NCBI GenBank assembly: GCA_018268995.1
Contig: JAFDVL010000011.1
Coordinates: 113,394-177,393, forward strand
Source of the DNA: Acidobacteriota bacterium
GTDB taxonomy: Bacteria > Acidobacteriota > Blastocatellia > RBC074
DNA: 64,000 nt
Direction of reading: 5' to 3'
Below the pieces are notes generated by a model. That model ran no database searches. It was not told the DNA's origin and worked only from the letters and a program-made list of their open reading frames with translations. Shown here one piece after another: positions 27,013 to 35,576 of the stretch (within the stretch, counting starts at the first letter, position 1; every line of letters begins with the position of its first letter). The position numbers were made by a program, and so were the translations under genes.

Positions 27013-27456
27013 TTACCAAAACCATCCTGTTCGGAAAGAAACGCCTACGACCACAAACAGCACGGAAATCACTGTGACTGGAATAATGTGCCAGGCCAGA
27101 GAAGTCAGGTTCTCTTCTGATAACTTGGGAATAATTCGGAGCCGCGCATCTATGGCGAACGCTATCGTAATGGTCAGGAGCAAGAGCTTGATTCCGATCA
27201 ATCGTGAAAGCGGATTATTGAAGGCAAACCATTGCCCCACGTCCGGCACCATGCGATAGGCCATCCACAGACCAGTGATTACTTGCAGCAAAAGGGCAGG
27301 AATCCCGATCCGTTCGTAGGCGGATTCAAACCGCGACAATTCCGCTGGGGATTTCTCTTTGAGTACGCGCGGCAAAACAGCGAGCGCCAGCACCAAATGC
27401 CCTCCTGTCCAAACGGTTGCGGCCAACACATGCAGTAGTAAAAAAATGCCATACAT
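27013..27456 (-). CDS. CopD-family membrane protein
   Basis: A 147-residue protein with four hydrophobic helices (about 2-25, 50-70, 88-105, 122-142). LLLHVLAATVWTGGHLVL near the N-terminus is a CopD/DUF-like signature with potentially metal- or haem-binding His residues; IGIKLLLLTITIAFAIDAR follows. CopD proteins move copper or act as haem-b membrane subunits. It lies between arsM and a methyltransferase, in the same direction, which suggests metal stress as a theme. The ribosome site is weak. Confidence 0.7.
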   Translation of the reverse strand: MYGIFLLLHVLAATVWTGGHLVLALAVLPRVLKEKSPAELSRFESAYERIGIPALLLQVITGLWMAYRMVPDVGQWFAFNNPLSRLIGIKLLLLTITIAFAIDARLRIIPKLSEENLTSLAWHIIPVTVISVLFVVVGVSFRTGWFW

Positions 27457-27539
27457 AGTTTGTTACAGATTCTCTTTCTGTAGCCCCCAAACGTCATTGG
27501 TGATTGCTCGGACTGCCCGTGCATCGAGACTGTGACGGG

Positions 27540-28163
27540 CTACAGTTTCTGGAAGACACAGTAACTGAAGGCTTGCTGTGTTTGAAAGGGCGTCTGGTGA
27601 ATTTCTCGGTCGCTCAGGAGCAGCTTGAAGGTTGGCCCCAGAATTCGCCCGACCTCGTCGCAGTCGTATCGGCGGACGGTTAAGTTGCTGCATTTTTCTG
27701 GCCCATCAGGCGCAAAGGTAGACATTACCAGGACGCCGCCTGGCTTCAGGGCCTGGCGGAGTAGCTGCACATACCGGGATCGTTCTTCCGGCTCGACAAG
27801 AAAGTGAAAGACGGCCCGATCATGCCAAAGATCATAGGCATCGTTCGGCAGCTTTGTATCCGTCACATCGGCGACCAGCCACGCAATATGCTCAGACGCT
27901 GAGCCGAGACGAGCTTGGGATTTAGCCAGGGCTGTTTCCGCAATATCCAGCACAGCGAGCGACCGGTAGCCTTCGGCCCAGAGCGCATCCACCAGCCGCG
28001 AAGCCCCGCCACCTACATCAATCACGGCAGGTTGTCTTTCGACCGGCATGAACTGATGAATCAGTTGCAACGACTTCTCCGGGATGTCCTGATACCACGA
28101 AACACCGTTGACCAGCTTGGTCGCGTAAATGTTATTCCAATGTATTTGACGAGGTGCATTCAT
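27540..28163 (-). CDS. Class I SAM-dependent methyltransferase
   Basis: A 207-residue methyltransferase: WNNIYATKLVNGVSWYQDIPEKSL at the N-terminus, the SAM motif VIDVGGGASRLVDAL, a second motif ending in LAVLDIAETAL and a DLWHDRAVFHFL segment. This is the TehB/thiopurine-methyltransferase-like type. The ATG at 28163 has AAGGAA; the open frame upstream of it is the promoter region. The promoter carries the regulon motif with the same geometry as the rrf2-nar promoter, so the enzyme is probably induced with nitrate/NO metabolism. Its substrate is unknown; detoxification of tellurite, selenite or thiols is possible. Confidence 0.82.
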   Translation of the reverse strand: MNAPRQIHWNNIYATKLVNGVSWYQDIPEKSLQLIHQFMPVERQPAVIDVGGGASRLVDALWAEGYRSLAVLDIAETALAKSQARLGSASEHIAWLVADVTDTKLPNDAYDLWHDRAVFHFLVEPEERSRYVQLLRQALKPGGVLVMSTFAPDGPEKCSNLTVRRYDCDEVGRILGPTFKLLLSDREIHQTPFQTQQAFSYCVFQKL

Positions 28164-28185
28164 TGTTTCTTTTCCTTGCAGACAA

Positions 28186-28240
28186 TATTTACATCTGGCC
28201 GAGAGAAGACAATAATGAATTCGCATCATTTTCCTGATGC
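28186..28240 (-). promoter_or_regulatory. Promoter with triple half-site operator for the methyltransferase gene
   Basis: Half-sites TAATG (28213), CATCA (28224) and TGATG (28235) lie at 11-bp steps. On the minus strand a TAAATA -10-like hexamer (28186-28191) begins 21 nt downstream of the last half-site. Counting the hexamer as -12 to -7, the inner dyad centres at -41.5, the usual position for a class II CRP/FNR-type activator. The core is GCATCAGGAAAATGATGC. The divergent nitrate-reductase genes starting at 28437 could share it. Confidence 0.65.
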
Positions 28241-28436
28241 AATTGACCAATTACATTTTCTGGGAAGCGGCAGCGGAATAATCCGCATAGCCGGGCAAAA
28301 TTCCGCAAGACGAATTTTCACCAACCCCATTCTTTTGATATTCACGCATTTTTTCGCAGGCACGATATTTGCAGCCGCTGAGTGTTACTGAAGTTGTGTG
28401 AGGCAGGGGCTTCGCTGCGCATTTTCCCTTATCACC

Positions 28437-29474
28437 ATGACGAAAGAGATTATCAAAGCATCCTTCACCGCCGGAATTGTAACCATCCTCCTGGCACTCC
28501 TGATCCTGCTGGGGTCGCGCAATTTGGAGCATTTTGATGCGGCGTTGGTGGGCTACACCTTTGCCACACTGTTTGCCACGTTCGGCATCACGTATCGGTA
28601 CGCAATGTGGTTGCAACGACCACCTACGGCGCTGTACTGGAAACGCGGCTGGCAAATCTTTCTGCGCCCGAAATATCTCACGCGCAATCTGCGCACCTGG
28701 GTTTCGCGCGTGACCAGCGAATTTGCGCTCAATCGCTTTATTTATCGGCGCGGGCAGGCGCGTTGGGCGGCGCATTTCCTGTTGATGTGGGGCTGCATCA
28801 TTGCGATTGGGATTACCTTTCCCCTCGTGTTTGGCTGGCTGCATTTTGAGACCTTGCCAGAAGATTTGAACTGGTATCGCGCGTTCGTCTTCGGCTTTCC
28901 GACCTTTGCTTTCCCGATCCATTCTCTCTTTGGGTTCATGGTTTTTCACGGCCTCGTCTGGTCATCCTTTCTAGTGATTGCGGGCGTGATGATTGCGATG
29001 CGGCGGCGCATGCTGGATCACGGCGCGGCAGCCGTGCAGCAGTTTGCTGAAGATTTCATGCCGCTGATTTTGCTGTTTGCCATCAGCGCGACGGGTTTGA
29101 TGTTGACCGCAAGCTACACGTGGATGCGTGGCTATGCCTACGATTTTCTGGCGATTTTGCACGCGATCACCGTGATCTTCACCTTGCTGTGGTTGCCGTT
29201 CGGCAAGTTCTTTCACATCTTCCAGCGCCCGGCACAACTCGGCGTGAGCTTTTACAAAGACATCGGCGCACGCACGGCACAGGCGCAGTGCCGTCGTTGC
29301 GGACAAGCGTATGCTTCGCAGATTCATATTCAGGACTTGATCGAAGTCGAAAAGAAACTCGGCTTCCGCTACGAGGTCGAAGGCAGCACGGAGCATTATC
29401 AATGGATTTGTCCGCAATGCCGCCGCGCGATGCTGGCATTAGCGCAAGGCCGACTTTGGAAAGCACAAGGTTGA
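28437..29474 (+). CDS. NarI-like membrane subunit with C-terminal zinc ribbon
   Basis: A 345-residue protein with about six membrane helices in its first 270 residues. The helix pairs [14 protein letters not shown] / [25 protein letters not shown] carry His residues placed like the b-haem ligands of the NarI/DsrM/HdrC superfamily. The last ~75 residues are soluble and contain two CxxC knuckles (CRRCG and CPQC), which form a zinc ribbon or a rubredoxin-like site; this is not part of normal NarI. It heads an operon with a Nas-like molybdoenzyme, a 4Fe-4S protein and a Rieske protein, so it likely passes quinol electrons to them. The ATG at 28437 fits the operon better than the frame's upstream extension. 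Confidence 0.75.
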   Translation: MTKEIIKASFTAGIVTILLALLILLGSRNLEHFDAALVGYTFATLFATFGITYRYAMWLQRPPTALYWKRGWQIFLRPKYLTRNLRTWVSRVTSEFALNRFIYRRGQARWAAHFLLMWGCIIAIGITFPLVFGWLHFETLPEDLNWYRAFVFGFPTFAFPIHSLFGFMVFHGLVWSSFLVIAGVMIAMRRRMLDHGAAAVQQFAEDFMPLILLFAISATGLMLTASYTWMRGYAYDFLAILHAITVIFTLLWLPFGKFFHIFQRPAQLGVSFYKDIGARTAQAQCRRCGQAYASQIHIQDLIEVEKKLGFRYEVEGSTEHYQWICPQCRRAMLALAQGRLWKAQG

Positions 29475-29486
29475 GATTTACGTTTT

Positions 29487-31691
29487 ATGTCTACCCTACC
29501 GATTCAATTACAAGGCATCAATGAACAGTACGGGCCGCACCTCGCTTTCAATAGTGGCTTGCGTCTGGAGACAAACATTGAGCCGGACAAGATTGTCGAG
29601 ACGCACTGCTGTTTTTGCGGGCAACAGTGCGGCATCAAGCTCAAAGTCAAAGACAACACGGTGATTGGATTTGAGCCCTGGGAAGATTTTCCCTTCAATC
29701 AGGGAATGCTCTGCCCGAAAGGCGTGAAACGATATTTGCAAGGCGCACACCCGGATCGTTTGACGACCGCGCTGCAACGCGATCCGGCGGCATCGGGCGG
29801 CTTTCGTTCGATTCCGTATGACGAAGCAATTCAGCGCGTGGCTTCGGAAATTCAGCGCATTCAATCGCAATATGGCAACGATGCGTTTGGCATCCTGAGC
29901 GGCGCAAGTCTGACAATTGAGAAAGCCTATTTGATGGGCAAGTTCGCGCGCGTCGCCTTGAAAACGCCGTACATTGATTACAACGGACGGCTTTGCATGG
30001 TTAGCGCGGCGGCAGGCAATAAAAAAGCCTTCGGCATTGATCGTGCGGCGAATCCCTGGTCAGACATTTTGCATTCCGAAGTCGTCTGGATCAGCGGTGC
30101 GAACGTTGCCGAATGTGCGCCGATCACGACGAACTATGTCTGGCAAGCGCGTGAGAACGGCGCGAAGATTATCGTCGTTGATCCGCGCATCACGCCGATT
30201 GCGCGCACCTGCGATTTGTTTTTGCCCGTGAAGCCGGGACGCGACATTGCGCTTTTCAATGGCATCCTGCATTTGATGATTGAGAACGATTGGCTCGATC
30301 ACGACTTCATTAACCAGCATACCGTCGGCTTTGAAGCCCTTGCCGAACACGTCAAGGACTGGACGCCGCAGAAAACGGCGGAAGTGACGGGCATTGCCGA
30401 ACGTTCCATTCGACAAGCTGCGGAGATGTGGGGTACGGCGAAATCTTCGTTCCTGTTGCACGCGCGCGGCATTGAGCATCATTCGCACGGCGTGCAAAAC
30501 GTGCTCGGCGCAATCAACATCGTGCTGGCTTCGGGGCGCATCGGACGCGCTAACTGCGGCTACGCAACGATCACGGGGCAGGGCAACGGACAGGGCGGGC
30601 GCGAACATGGACAGAAATGCGATCAATTGCCCGGCGCGCGCGACATCTCGAATCCTGAACACCGCGCGTTTATTGCGAACATCTGGGGCATTGACGAAAA
30701 AGAAATGCCGGGCGCAGGCGTGGATGCGTATGAACTCATCCGCAAAATTGATCGCGGTGAAATCAAAGGTTTGCTTTCGCTCTGTTTCAATCCGCTGGTC
30801 TCTTTGCCCGATAACAATTTTGTGCGGCAGGCGCTGGAAAAGCTGGAGTTTTATGTGGCGATTGATTTCTTTCTGAATGAATCGGCGCACCACGCGGACA
30901 TCGTGTTGCCGGGTTCGTTGCACGAAGAAGACGAAGGCATCGTCACGCAGATCGAAGGCCGCGTTATCAAGATCAATCAAGCCATTGATCCGCCGGGCGA
31001 GGCAACGCAAGACTGGCGCATCATTCAGGACATTGCGAAAGCGATGGGCCGCGAGCGCGGCTTCACGTTTAGTGGCCCACGCGAAATGCTCGACGAATTG
31101 CGCGTCGCTACGAAAGGCAGCATCGCGGATTACTCCGGCATCACTTACGAAAAGATTGAGCAACAGGGCGGTGTGTTCTGGCCTTGTCCGAGCGACGATC
31201 ATAAAGGCACGGAACGTTTGTTTGAGGCGGGTTCGTGGAATCCCGTAGCGAAAGGCGCGGGGCCATTTTATTTTCCCGATGGCAAAGCGCGGTTTAATGT
31301 TGCGCCGTACACGCCGCCTGCCGAAGACGTAGATGCCGAATATCCGATCATCCTGACAACCGGGCGCGTGGTCAGTCATTTTCTGTCGGGCACGCAAACG
31401 CGCCGCATCGGCCCGCTGGTCAAACAGTATCCGCATCCGCGCATCGAACTGCATCCACAGCTCGCGGAAAAGCTCGGCATCAAAGACGGCGAATGGGCAA
31501 CGGCAGAATCACGGCGCGGCGCGATCACGTTGCAGGCGCACGTGGTCACGACGATTCGCCCCGATACGATCTTCATTCCGTATCACTGGCCGGGTAGCCA
31601 AAGCGCCAATCAATTGACGGTTGCGGCGCAAGACCCGATTTCCAAGATTCCTGAATACAAGGTCTGTGCGGTGCGTGTGAGAAAGGCTTGA
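29487..31691 (+). CDS. Nas/NarB-like molybdopterin nitrate reductase catalytic subunit
   Basis: A 734-residue bis-MGD enzyme. The N-terminal 4Fe-4S site uses Cys 41/42, 44, 48 and 76 (CCFCGQQCG ... MLCPKG). The Mo ligand is Cys 170 ([11 protein letters not shown]), as in assimilatory and periplasmic nitrate reductases and unlike the Asp of NarG. The motifs [20 protein letters not shown] and the C-terminal domain with [17 protein letters not shown] match the NasA/NarB branch. No Tat signal is present, so it acts in the cytoplasm. The two-subunit FeS/Rieske/membrane context is unlike ferredoxin- or NADH-dependent Nas, so a quinol-linked cytoplasmic nitrate reductase is proposed; formate dehydrogenase is a less likely alternative. 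Confidence 0.85.
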   Translation: MSTLPIQLQGINEQYGPHLAFNSGLRLETNIEPDKIVETHCCFCGQQCGIKLKVKDNTVIGFEPWEDFPFNQGMLCPKGVKRYLQGAHPDRLTTALQRDPAASGGFRSIPYDEAIQRVASEIQRIQSQYGNDAFGILSGASLTIEKAYLMGKFARVALKTPYIDYNGRLCMVSAAAGNKKAFGIDRAANPWSDILHSEVVWISGANVAECAPITTNYVWQARENGAKIIVVDPRITPIARTCDLFLPVKPGRDIALFNGILHLMIENDWLDHDFINQHTVGFEALAEHVKDWTPQKTAEVTGIAERSIRQAAEMWGTAKSSFLLHARGIEHHSHGVQNVLGAINIVLASGRIGRANCGYATITGQGNGQGGREHGQKCDQLPGARDISNPEHRAFIANIWGIDEKEMPGAGVDAYELIRKIDRGEIKGLLSLCFNPLVSLPDNNFVRQALEKLEFYVAIDFFLNESAHHADIVLPGSLHEEDEGIVTQIEGRVIKINQAIDPPGEATQDWRIIQDIAKAMGRERGFTFSGPREMLDELRVATKGSIADYSGITYEKIEQQGGVFWPCPSDDHKGTERLFEAGSWNPVAKGAGPFYFPDGKARFNVAPYTPPAEDVDAEYPIILTTGRVVSHFLSGTQTRRIGPLVKQYPHPRIELHPQLAEKLGIKDGEWATAESRRGAITLQAHVVTTIRPDTIFIPYHWPGSQSANQLTVAAQDPISKIPEYKVCAVRVRKA

Positions 31692-31745
31692 ATAGGAACT
31701 AAGGGGACTAATGAGAGCGATGGCAGCTATGAGAATCCCATCAGC

Positions 31746-31781
31746 CCCATAACTCCCATAACTCCCATTGCTCCCATTGCT
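31746..31781 (+). repeat. Four 9-bp tandem repeats before the FeS subunit start
   Basis: CCCATAACT occurs twice and CCCATTGCT twice in perfect phase (31746-31781), ending 5 nt before the ATG at 31787. There is no Shine-Dalgarno in the gap, so the repeat occupies the normal ribosome-site region. Copy-number change would shift spacing by 9 bp per unit. Confidence 0.6.
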
Positions 31782-31786
31782 CAATT

Positions 31787-32437
31787 ATGGAATTTTTCAT
31801 TGACCCCAACCGCTGCATCGGTTGCCAATCCTGTGTACAGGCGTGCAGCGAATGCGACACGCACAAAGGGCATCCGATGATTCATCTGGAATATGTGGAT
31901 CGCGCGCATTCGGTGCAAACGGCTCCGGTGGTTTGTATGCACTGCGATCAGCCGACCTGCGCCGAAGTCTGCCCGGCAGATGCGATCAAACGCACCGAAG
32001 ACGGTGTGATGCAGACCGCGCGCAAACCGCGCTGCATCGCGTGCAGCAATTGCGTGCTGGCTTGTCCGTTTGGCGTGCCGAAGATGCAGGCGGAAATCAA
32101 TCTGATGATGAAATGCGATATGTGCTACGACCGCACGTCGGCTGGGAAAAAGCCAATGTGTGCGACCGTCTGTCCGAGTCAGGCCTTGTTTTTCGGCACG
32201 CGCGAACAAATCGAACAATTGCGCCCGCGCTCCACGCCCATCAATCAATTTCGCTTCGGCCAACAAATCATTTCGACGAAGGTCAATATGATGACGCCGA
32301 AAGTTGCACACGCCGAATATGTGGATGTCACAGCAGCGATGAGTGAGAAATCTATCGGCAAAGAAATCACATTTACTGTTTTGCCCAGCGGCGCACCAGA
32401 TTTGATGATGAGCGCCATCCATCAAGAGGAGGTCTAA
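31787..32437 (+). CDS. 4Fe-4S ferredoxin-type electron-transfer subunit
   Basis: A 216-residue DmsB/NrfC/HybA-like protein with four cysteine clusters: [14 protein letters not shown] near residue 10, [18 protein letters not shown] (~50), [14 protein letters not shown] (~85) and CDMCYDR ... CATVCPSQA (~108-130). It should hold up to four iron-sulfur clusters and relay electrons between the NarI-like/Rieske partners and the molybdoenzyme encoded just upstream. The 95-bp gap from that gene contains a 9-bp tandem repeat rather than an SD. The stop is followed by a TTG-started Rieske gene after 1 nt. Confidence 0.88.
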   Translation: MEFFIDPNRCIGCQSCVQACSECDTHKGHPMIHLEYVDRAHSVQTAPVVCMHCDQPTCAEVCPADAIKRTEDGVMQTARKPRCIACSNCVLACPFGVPKMQAEINLMMKCDMCYDRTSAGKKPMCATVCPSQALFFGTREQIEQLRPRSTPINQFRFGQQIISTKVNMMTPKVAHAEYVDVTAAMSEKSIGKEITFTVLPSGAPDLMMSAIHQEEV

Positions 32438-32438
32438 T

Positions 32439-32999
32439 TTGATTACGCGACGAGAAATTGACGAACGCGAGCAACTCACGATTGCCCCTGATGGCAAGCC
32501 GCTCGCGGAGCAGCCGCGCTGGCGGCAGGATTTCCCCATTGACTGGCCGCAGGATCATTACGTTGCGCGCCGCGATTTCACGAAGTTCATGGTGCTGACC
32601 AGCTTTGCCTTTGCCTTCGGGCAATTCTGGATTGTGGTGGAGAACTGGTTACGACAACGGCGCGGGCAATTGCCGATGCAGGCGATTGCGAAACTGAATG
32701 AACTGGCGATTGGCAAATCGCTTGTGTTTGCGTACCCGGAAGCGCATGACAAATGTTTGCTTGTGCGCCTCGGCGAACAACAGTTTGTTGCCTTCGGACA
32801 GGAATGCACGCATCTGGCTTGCGCGGTGGTGCCGGAGCCGGACAAGAAGCGGTTTCTTTGCCCGTGCCACAACGGCGCGTTTGATTTGATGACAGGCAAG
32901 CCCTTGATGGGGCCGCCGCGTCGCCCGCTGCCGCGCGTTACACTCGAAATTCGCAACGACACGATTTATGCCACGGACGTGGAGGTCAGCACCGTATGA
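32439..32999 (+). CDS. Rieske 2Fe-2S protein
   Basis: A 186-residue protein with one membrane helix (~48-68, [18 protein letters not shown]) and a Rieske domain whose ligand pairs are CTHLAC and CPCHNGAFD. The second box is followed by [15 protein letters not shown]. It starts with TTG after a strong AGGAGG overlapping the preceding stop. In this operon it may act as the electron entry or exit between the NarI-like haem subunit and the FeS subunit. A Rieske fragment inside nitrate reductase is known for the small NirD/NasE subunit, but here the domain is membrane-anchored, which is unusual. Confidence 0.85.
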   Translation: MITRREIDEREQLTIAPDGKPLAEQPRWRQDFPIDWPQDHYVARRDFTKFMVLTSFAFAFGQFWIVVENWLRQRRGQLPMQAIAKLNELAIGKSLVFAYPEAHDKCLLVRLGEQQFVAFGQECTHLACAVVPEPDKKRFLCPCHNGAFDLMTGKPLMGPPRRPLPRVTLEIRNDTIYATDVEVSTV

Positions 33000-33220
33000 A
33001 AAAGCCGTTCACGCGCGAGCAAAAGACCACCATCGTGTATGGCATTCTGAGTCTTGTGATGGTGCTGGTGATTTTGCAATTGTGGATGCTGGTGGCGACG
33101 ATGAATGCCTATCTCGGCGGCGATTATGCCGTGATCTGGCCTGCTGCGATTGGCAGTTTGATTTGTCTTGGCCTGAATTTAGGCTTACTGCGCTATCTTT
33201 ACGCGATGGATCGGAAATGA
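32996..33220 (+). CDS. Small two-helix membrane protein of the Nas-like complex
   Basis: A 74-residue protein with two helices (~12-33, 42-66), starting in an ATGA overlap with the Rieske stop and ending in an ATGA overlap with narK. Such tight coupling suggests it is a subunit or assembly factor of the membrane complex. It resembles small DUF-type proteins found beside Rieske/NarK genes in other soil bacteria, but I cannot name the family with confidence. Confidence 0.65.
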   Translation: MKKPFTREQKTTIVYGILSLVMVLVILQLWMLVATMNAYLGGDYAVIWPAAIGSLICLGLNLGLLRYLYAMDRK

Positions 33221-34419
33221 TTATGACGAACTCGAATACACCTGCTGCAACTGGGAATACGTTGCAACTGATTTTAGCGACGGGCGCATTTGCGATTTGC
33301 TTTGCCGTGTTTGGTTCGGTTTCGGCGATGATGCCGATTCTGAAAAAGAACCTCGGCCTCAGCCCCGTGCAAGTCAGCATCGCATTAGCTGTGCCGGTGT
33401 TGCTCGGCAGTCTCGGTCGCATTCCGCTGGGAATGATGACAGATCGCTTTGGCGGGCGATTGGTGTTTTCGCTGGTGATGGCGTTTTCCGCCGTGCCTGC
33501 GTTTTTGATGGGGTTTGTCTCAAGCTATACACAGTTGGTGCTGTGCGGCTTTTTCATTGGCGTCGCCCTCGCGAGTTTTTCGGTCGGCGTCGGTTTTGTC
33601 AGCGGTTGGTATCCACCAAACAAACAAGGGCTGGCGCTGGGTGTCTACGGTGCAGGCAACGTCGGGCAATCGCTCGCGGCGTTCGGTTCGCCTGTATTGG
33701 CAGGCGCGATGGGATTGAAATGGGGCTTCTGGACGTTTGGCGTGTTGCTACTGATTTGGCTCGCCGTGTTTTATCTCAAAGCAGAGAATGCGCCGCGCCG
33801 CGCTCCGGCGAAGACCTTCAGCGAAGTGATGCAGCCGTTGCGCGAAAGCAAAAGCTGGGTCTTGAGTTTGTATTACTTCCTCACGTTCGGCGGCTTTGTG
33901 GCGATGGCGATTTACCTGCCGATTTTTCTGACGGACATGTTCAAATTGACGCCGGGCGATGCAGGCTTTCGCACTGCTGGATTTGTGTTGCTGGCGACAG
34001 CAATGCGACCGTTGGGTGGTTCGCTGGCGGATCGCATTGGCGGGCGCAAAATCCTGCTGTGGGTTTTTCCTGTCACCGCCGCGATGGCGATTTTCCTGGC
34101 CTGTCCGATGATGTCAACCTTCACGATTGGCGCGCTGGGGATGGCGGTGGCAATTGGTTTGGGCAACGGCGCGGTCTTCAAATTGGTGCCGGAATATTTT
34201 CCGCAATCGGTCGGCGCAGTGACGGGATTGGTCGGTGCGGCAGGCGGACTCGGCGGATTCTTCCCGCCGCTCGTGTTGGGCGCGATTCGACAGGCAACGG
34301 AATCGTTCACGCTGGGCTTTATTTTGCTGGCGTTATTTTCGCTGCTTTGCTTCTTCGTGACCTATAAATCCGGCTCCGCTACTACTGCGCAACCCGCCTC
34401 GCAGCGCGCTACGGCCTGA
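33217..34419 (+). CDS. narK: NarK-type nitrate/nitrite transporter (MFS)
   Basis: A 400-residue major facilitator with 12 helices. Nitrate/nitrite-porter signatures are present: [38 protein letters not shown] and [14 protein letters not shown] followed by [15 protein letters not shown]. The start overlaps the preceding stop. It is about the same length as the other NarK of the window (46540-47712), which serves the respiratory operon; this copy probably supplies nitrate to, or exports nitrite from, the Nas-like reductase. Confidence 0.92.
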   Translation: MIMTNSNTPAATGNTLQLILATGAFAICFAVFGSVSAMMPILKKNLGLSPVQVSIALAVPVLLGSLGRIPLGMMTDRFGGRLVFSLVMAFSAVPAFLMGFVSSYTQLVLCGFFIGVALASFSVGVGFVSGWYPPNKQGLALGVYGAGNVGQSLAAFGSPVLAGAMGLKWGFWTFGVLLLIWLAVFYLKAENAPRRAPAKTFSEVMQPLRESKSWVLSLYYFLTFGGFVAMAIYLPIFLTDMFKLTPGDAGFRTAGFVLLATAMRPLGGSLADRIGGRKILLWVFPVTAAMAIFLACPMMSTFTIGALGMAVAIGLGNGAVFKLVPEYFPQSVGAVTGLVGAAGGLGGFFPPLVLGAIRQATESFTLGFILLALFSLLCFFVTYKSGSATTAQPASQRATA

Positions 34420-34442
34420 CGCACTCATCCAAAACCGCGTAT

Positions 34443-35555
34443 TTATTGCTGCTTTTTCGTCAGTTTCTCAAATTCCAGCGCGGTTTGTTTTGACCAGCCG
34501 CTGATGACTTTTTCGACGCGGCCTTGTTCATCCAGCAAAATCGAAAGCGGGACTGCCGGGTCTTCGACGGCGTAAATATCCCGCCCGCCTGCTTCACCAA
34601 TCACCGCGATGGGGTATGACACTTTGCGCTTGGTTAGAAATTCCTGCACGAGTTGGAAGCCTTTCTTGCCGCTGTCTTCCGTGTCAATGCTCAGGCCGAT
34701 GAGGCTGATTTTATTGGCTTTGAATTGCGAATGGAGTTTGTCGAGTTCGGGCATTTCCTTCAAACACGGAATGCACCACGTCGCCCAAAGATTGATGAGC
34801 GTTTTGTGACCTTTCGTGAGCAGCGAATCAAGCGGTGCTTTTGTGCCGTCGAGTTTTTCGACTTGCAACGCAGGAAACGGCTGGCCTTTTTTCAGCTTCA
34901 GCGTTGCGAACAATTGATCTTCTTTCGTCAATGGATCAGGCAGTTTCGCTTTGGTTTCTTTGACGACGACGAATTTGTCGTTGCCTTCTGTCACCGCGAT
35001 TGAAGTGTTTGCCGCGACGTTCTCGAAGCGTTGTTGTTTGCCGTTCGGCCACGTGACTTCGACGTATTCCGCTTTCGCGTCTTTGCCCAGTCCGAACAAT
35101 AGACGTGGATCGTTTTGCGAAACGAAACCGGAGCCGCCTGCTTTGATTTTGGTTTCGATGCCGACAGAAGTTTTCACGCGCACGACTGCGCCAAACGCAT
35201 CTCTGCCTGCATTTGTGCCGATCAACGCCACGCGCAAAAAGTGGTTCGCGCTGCCGACGTTATTGCGAAACAGCAAATGTGATTGACCTTGAATCGTCGT
35301 CGAGAACACATCCAAATCGCCGTCGTTGTCGAAATCCGCAAACACGCCCGCGCGCCCGTCCGTGATCGAATCCATCCCGCTCAAGCCGGAAACCTCAAAG
35401 TATTTCACTTGCCCTTTGTCATTCTTGCCCAAACTCAAAAACACCGGGTCGCGTTCATAGCCGCTGAACGAGAAGCCTTTGCCGAGCAGTGAATTTTGAT
35501 CTTGCCGCAATACACCTTTGTCTTTTTTGCCGCCATCGGAATTGTCGTGCGTCAC
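34443..35555 (-). CDS. ASPIC/UnbV plus thioredoxin-like part of a split FG-GAP protein
   Basis: A 370-residue frame. Residues ~20-200 are an ASPIC/UnbV region (one FG-GAP repeat DFDNDGDLDVF, then GTNAGRDAFGAVVRVKTS and EVTWPNGKQQ). Residues ~215-365 are a TlpA-like redoxin with active site WATWCIPCLKEM. It is in the same frame as the upstream FG-GAP gene and separated from it only by a TGA at 35577-35579; the first GTG at 35555 has no convincing ribosome site. Read through the TGA, the two form one ~957-aa secreted CRTAC1-like protein fused to a thioredoxin. Possible readings are a recent nonsense mutation, a sequencing error, or recoding. Confidence 0.75.
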   Translation of the reverse strand: MTHDNSDGGKKDKGVLRQDQNSLLGKGFSFSGYERDPVFLSLGKNDKGQVKYFEVSGLSGMDSITDGRAGVFADFDNDGDLDVFSTTIQGQSHLLFRNNVGSANHFLRVALIGTNAGRDAFGAVVRVKTSVGIETKIKAGGSGFVSQNDPRLLFGLGKDAKAEYVEVTWPNGKQQRFENVAANTSIAVTEGNDKFVVVKETKAKLPDPLTKEDQLFATLKLKKGQPFPALQVEKLDGTKAPLDSLLTKGHKTLINLWATWCIPCLKEMPELDKLHSQFKANKISLIGLSIDTEDSGKKGFQLVQEFLTKRKVSYPIAVIGEAGGRDIYAVEDPAVPLSILLDEQGRVEKVISGWSKQTALEFEKLTKKQQ

Positions 35556-35576
35556 AACTTGACGCCAGAACTGACT

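Noticed and set aside
28164..28250. Extension of the methyltransferase to an upstream start
   Set aside because: These codons are the operator and promoter; the similar translated peptides upstream of norB and rrf2 reflect the shared DNA motif, not protein.
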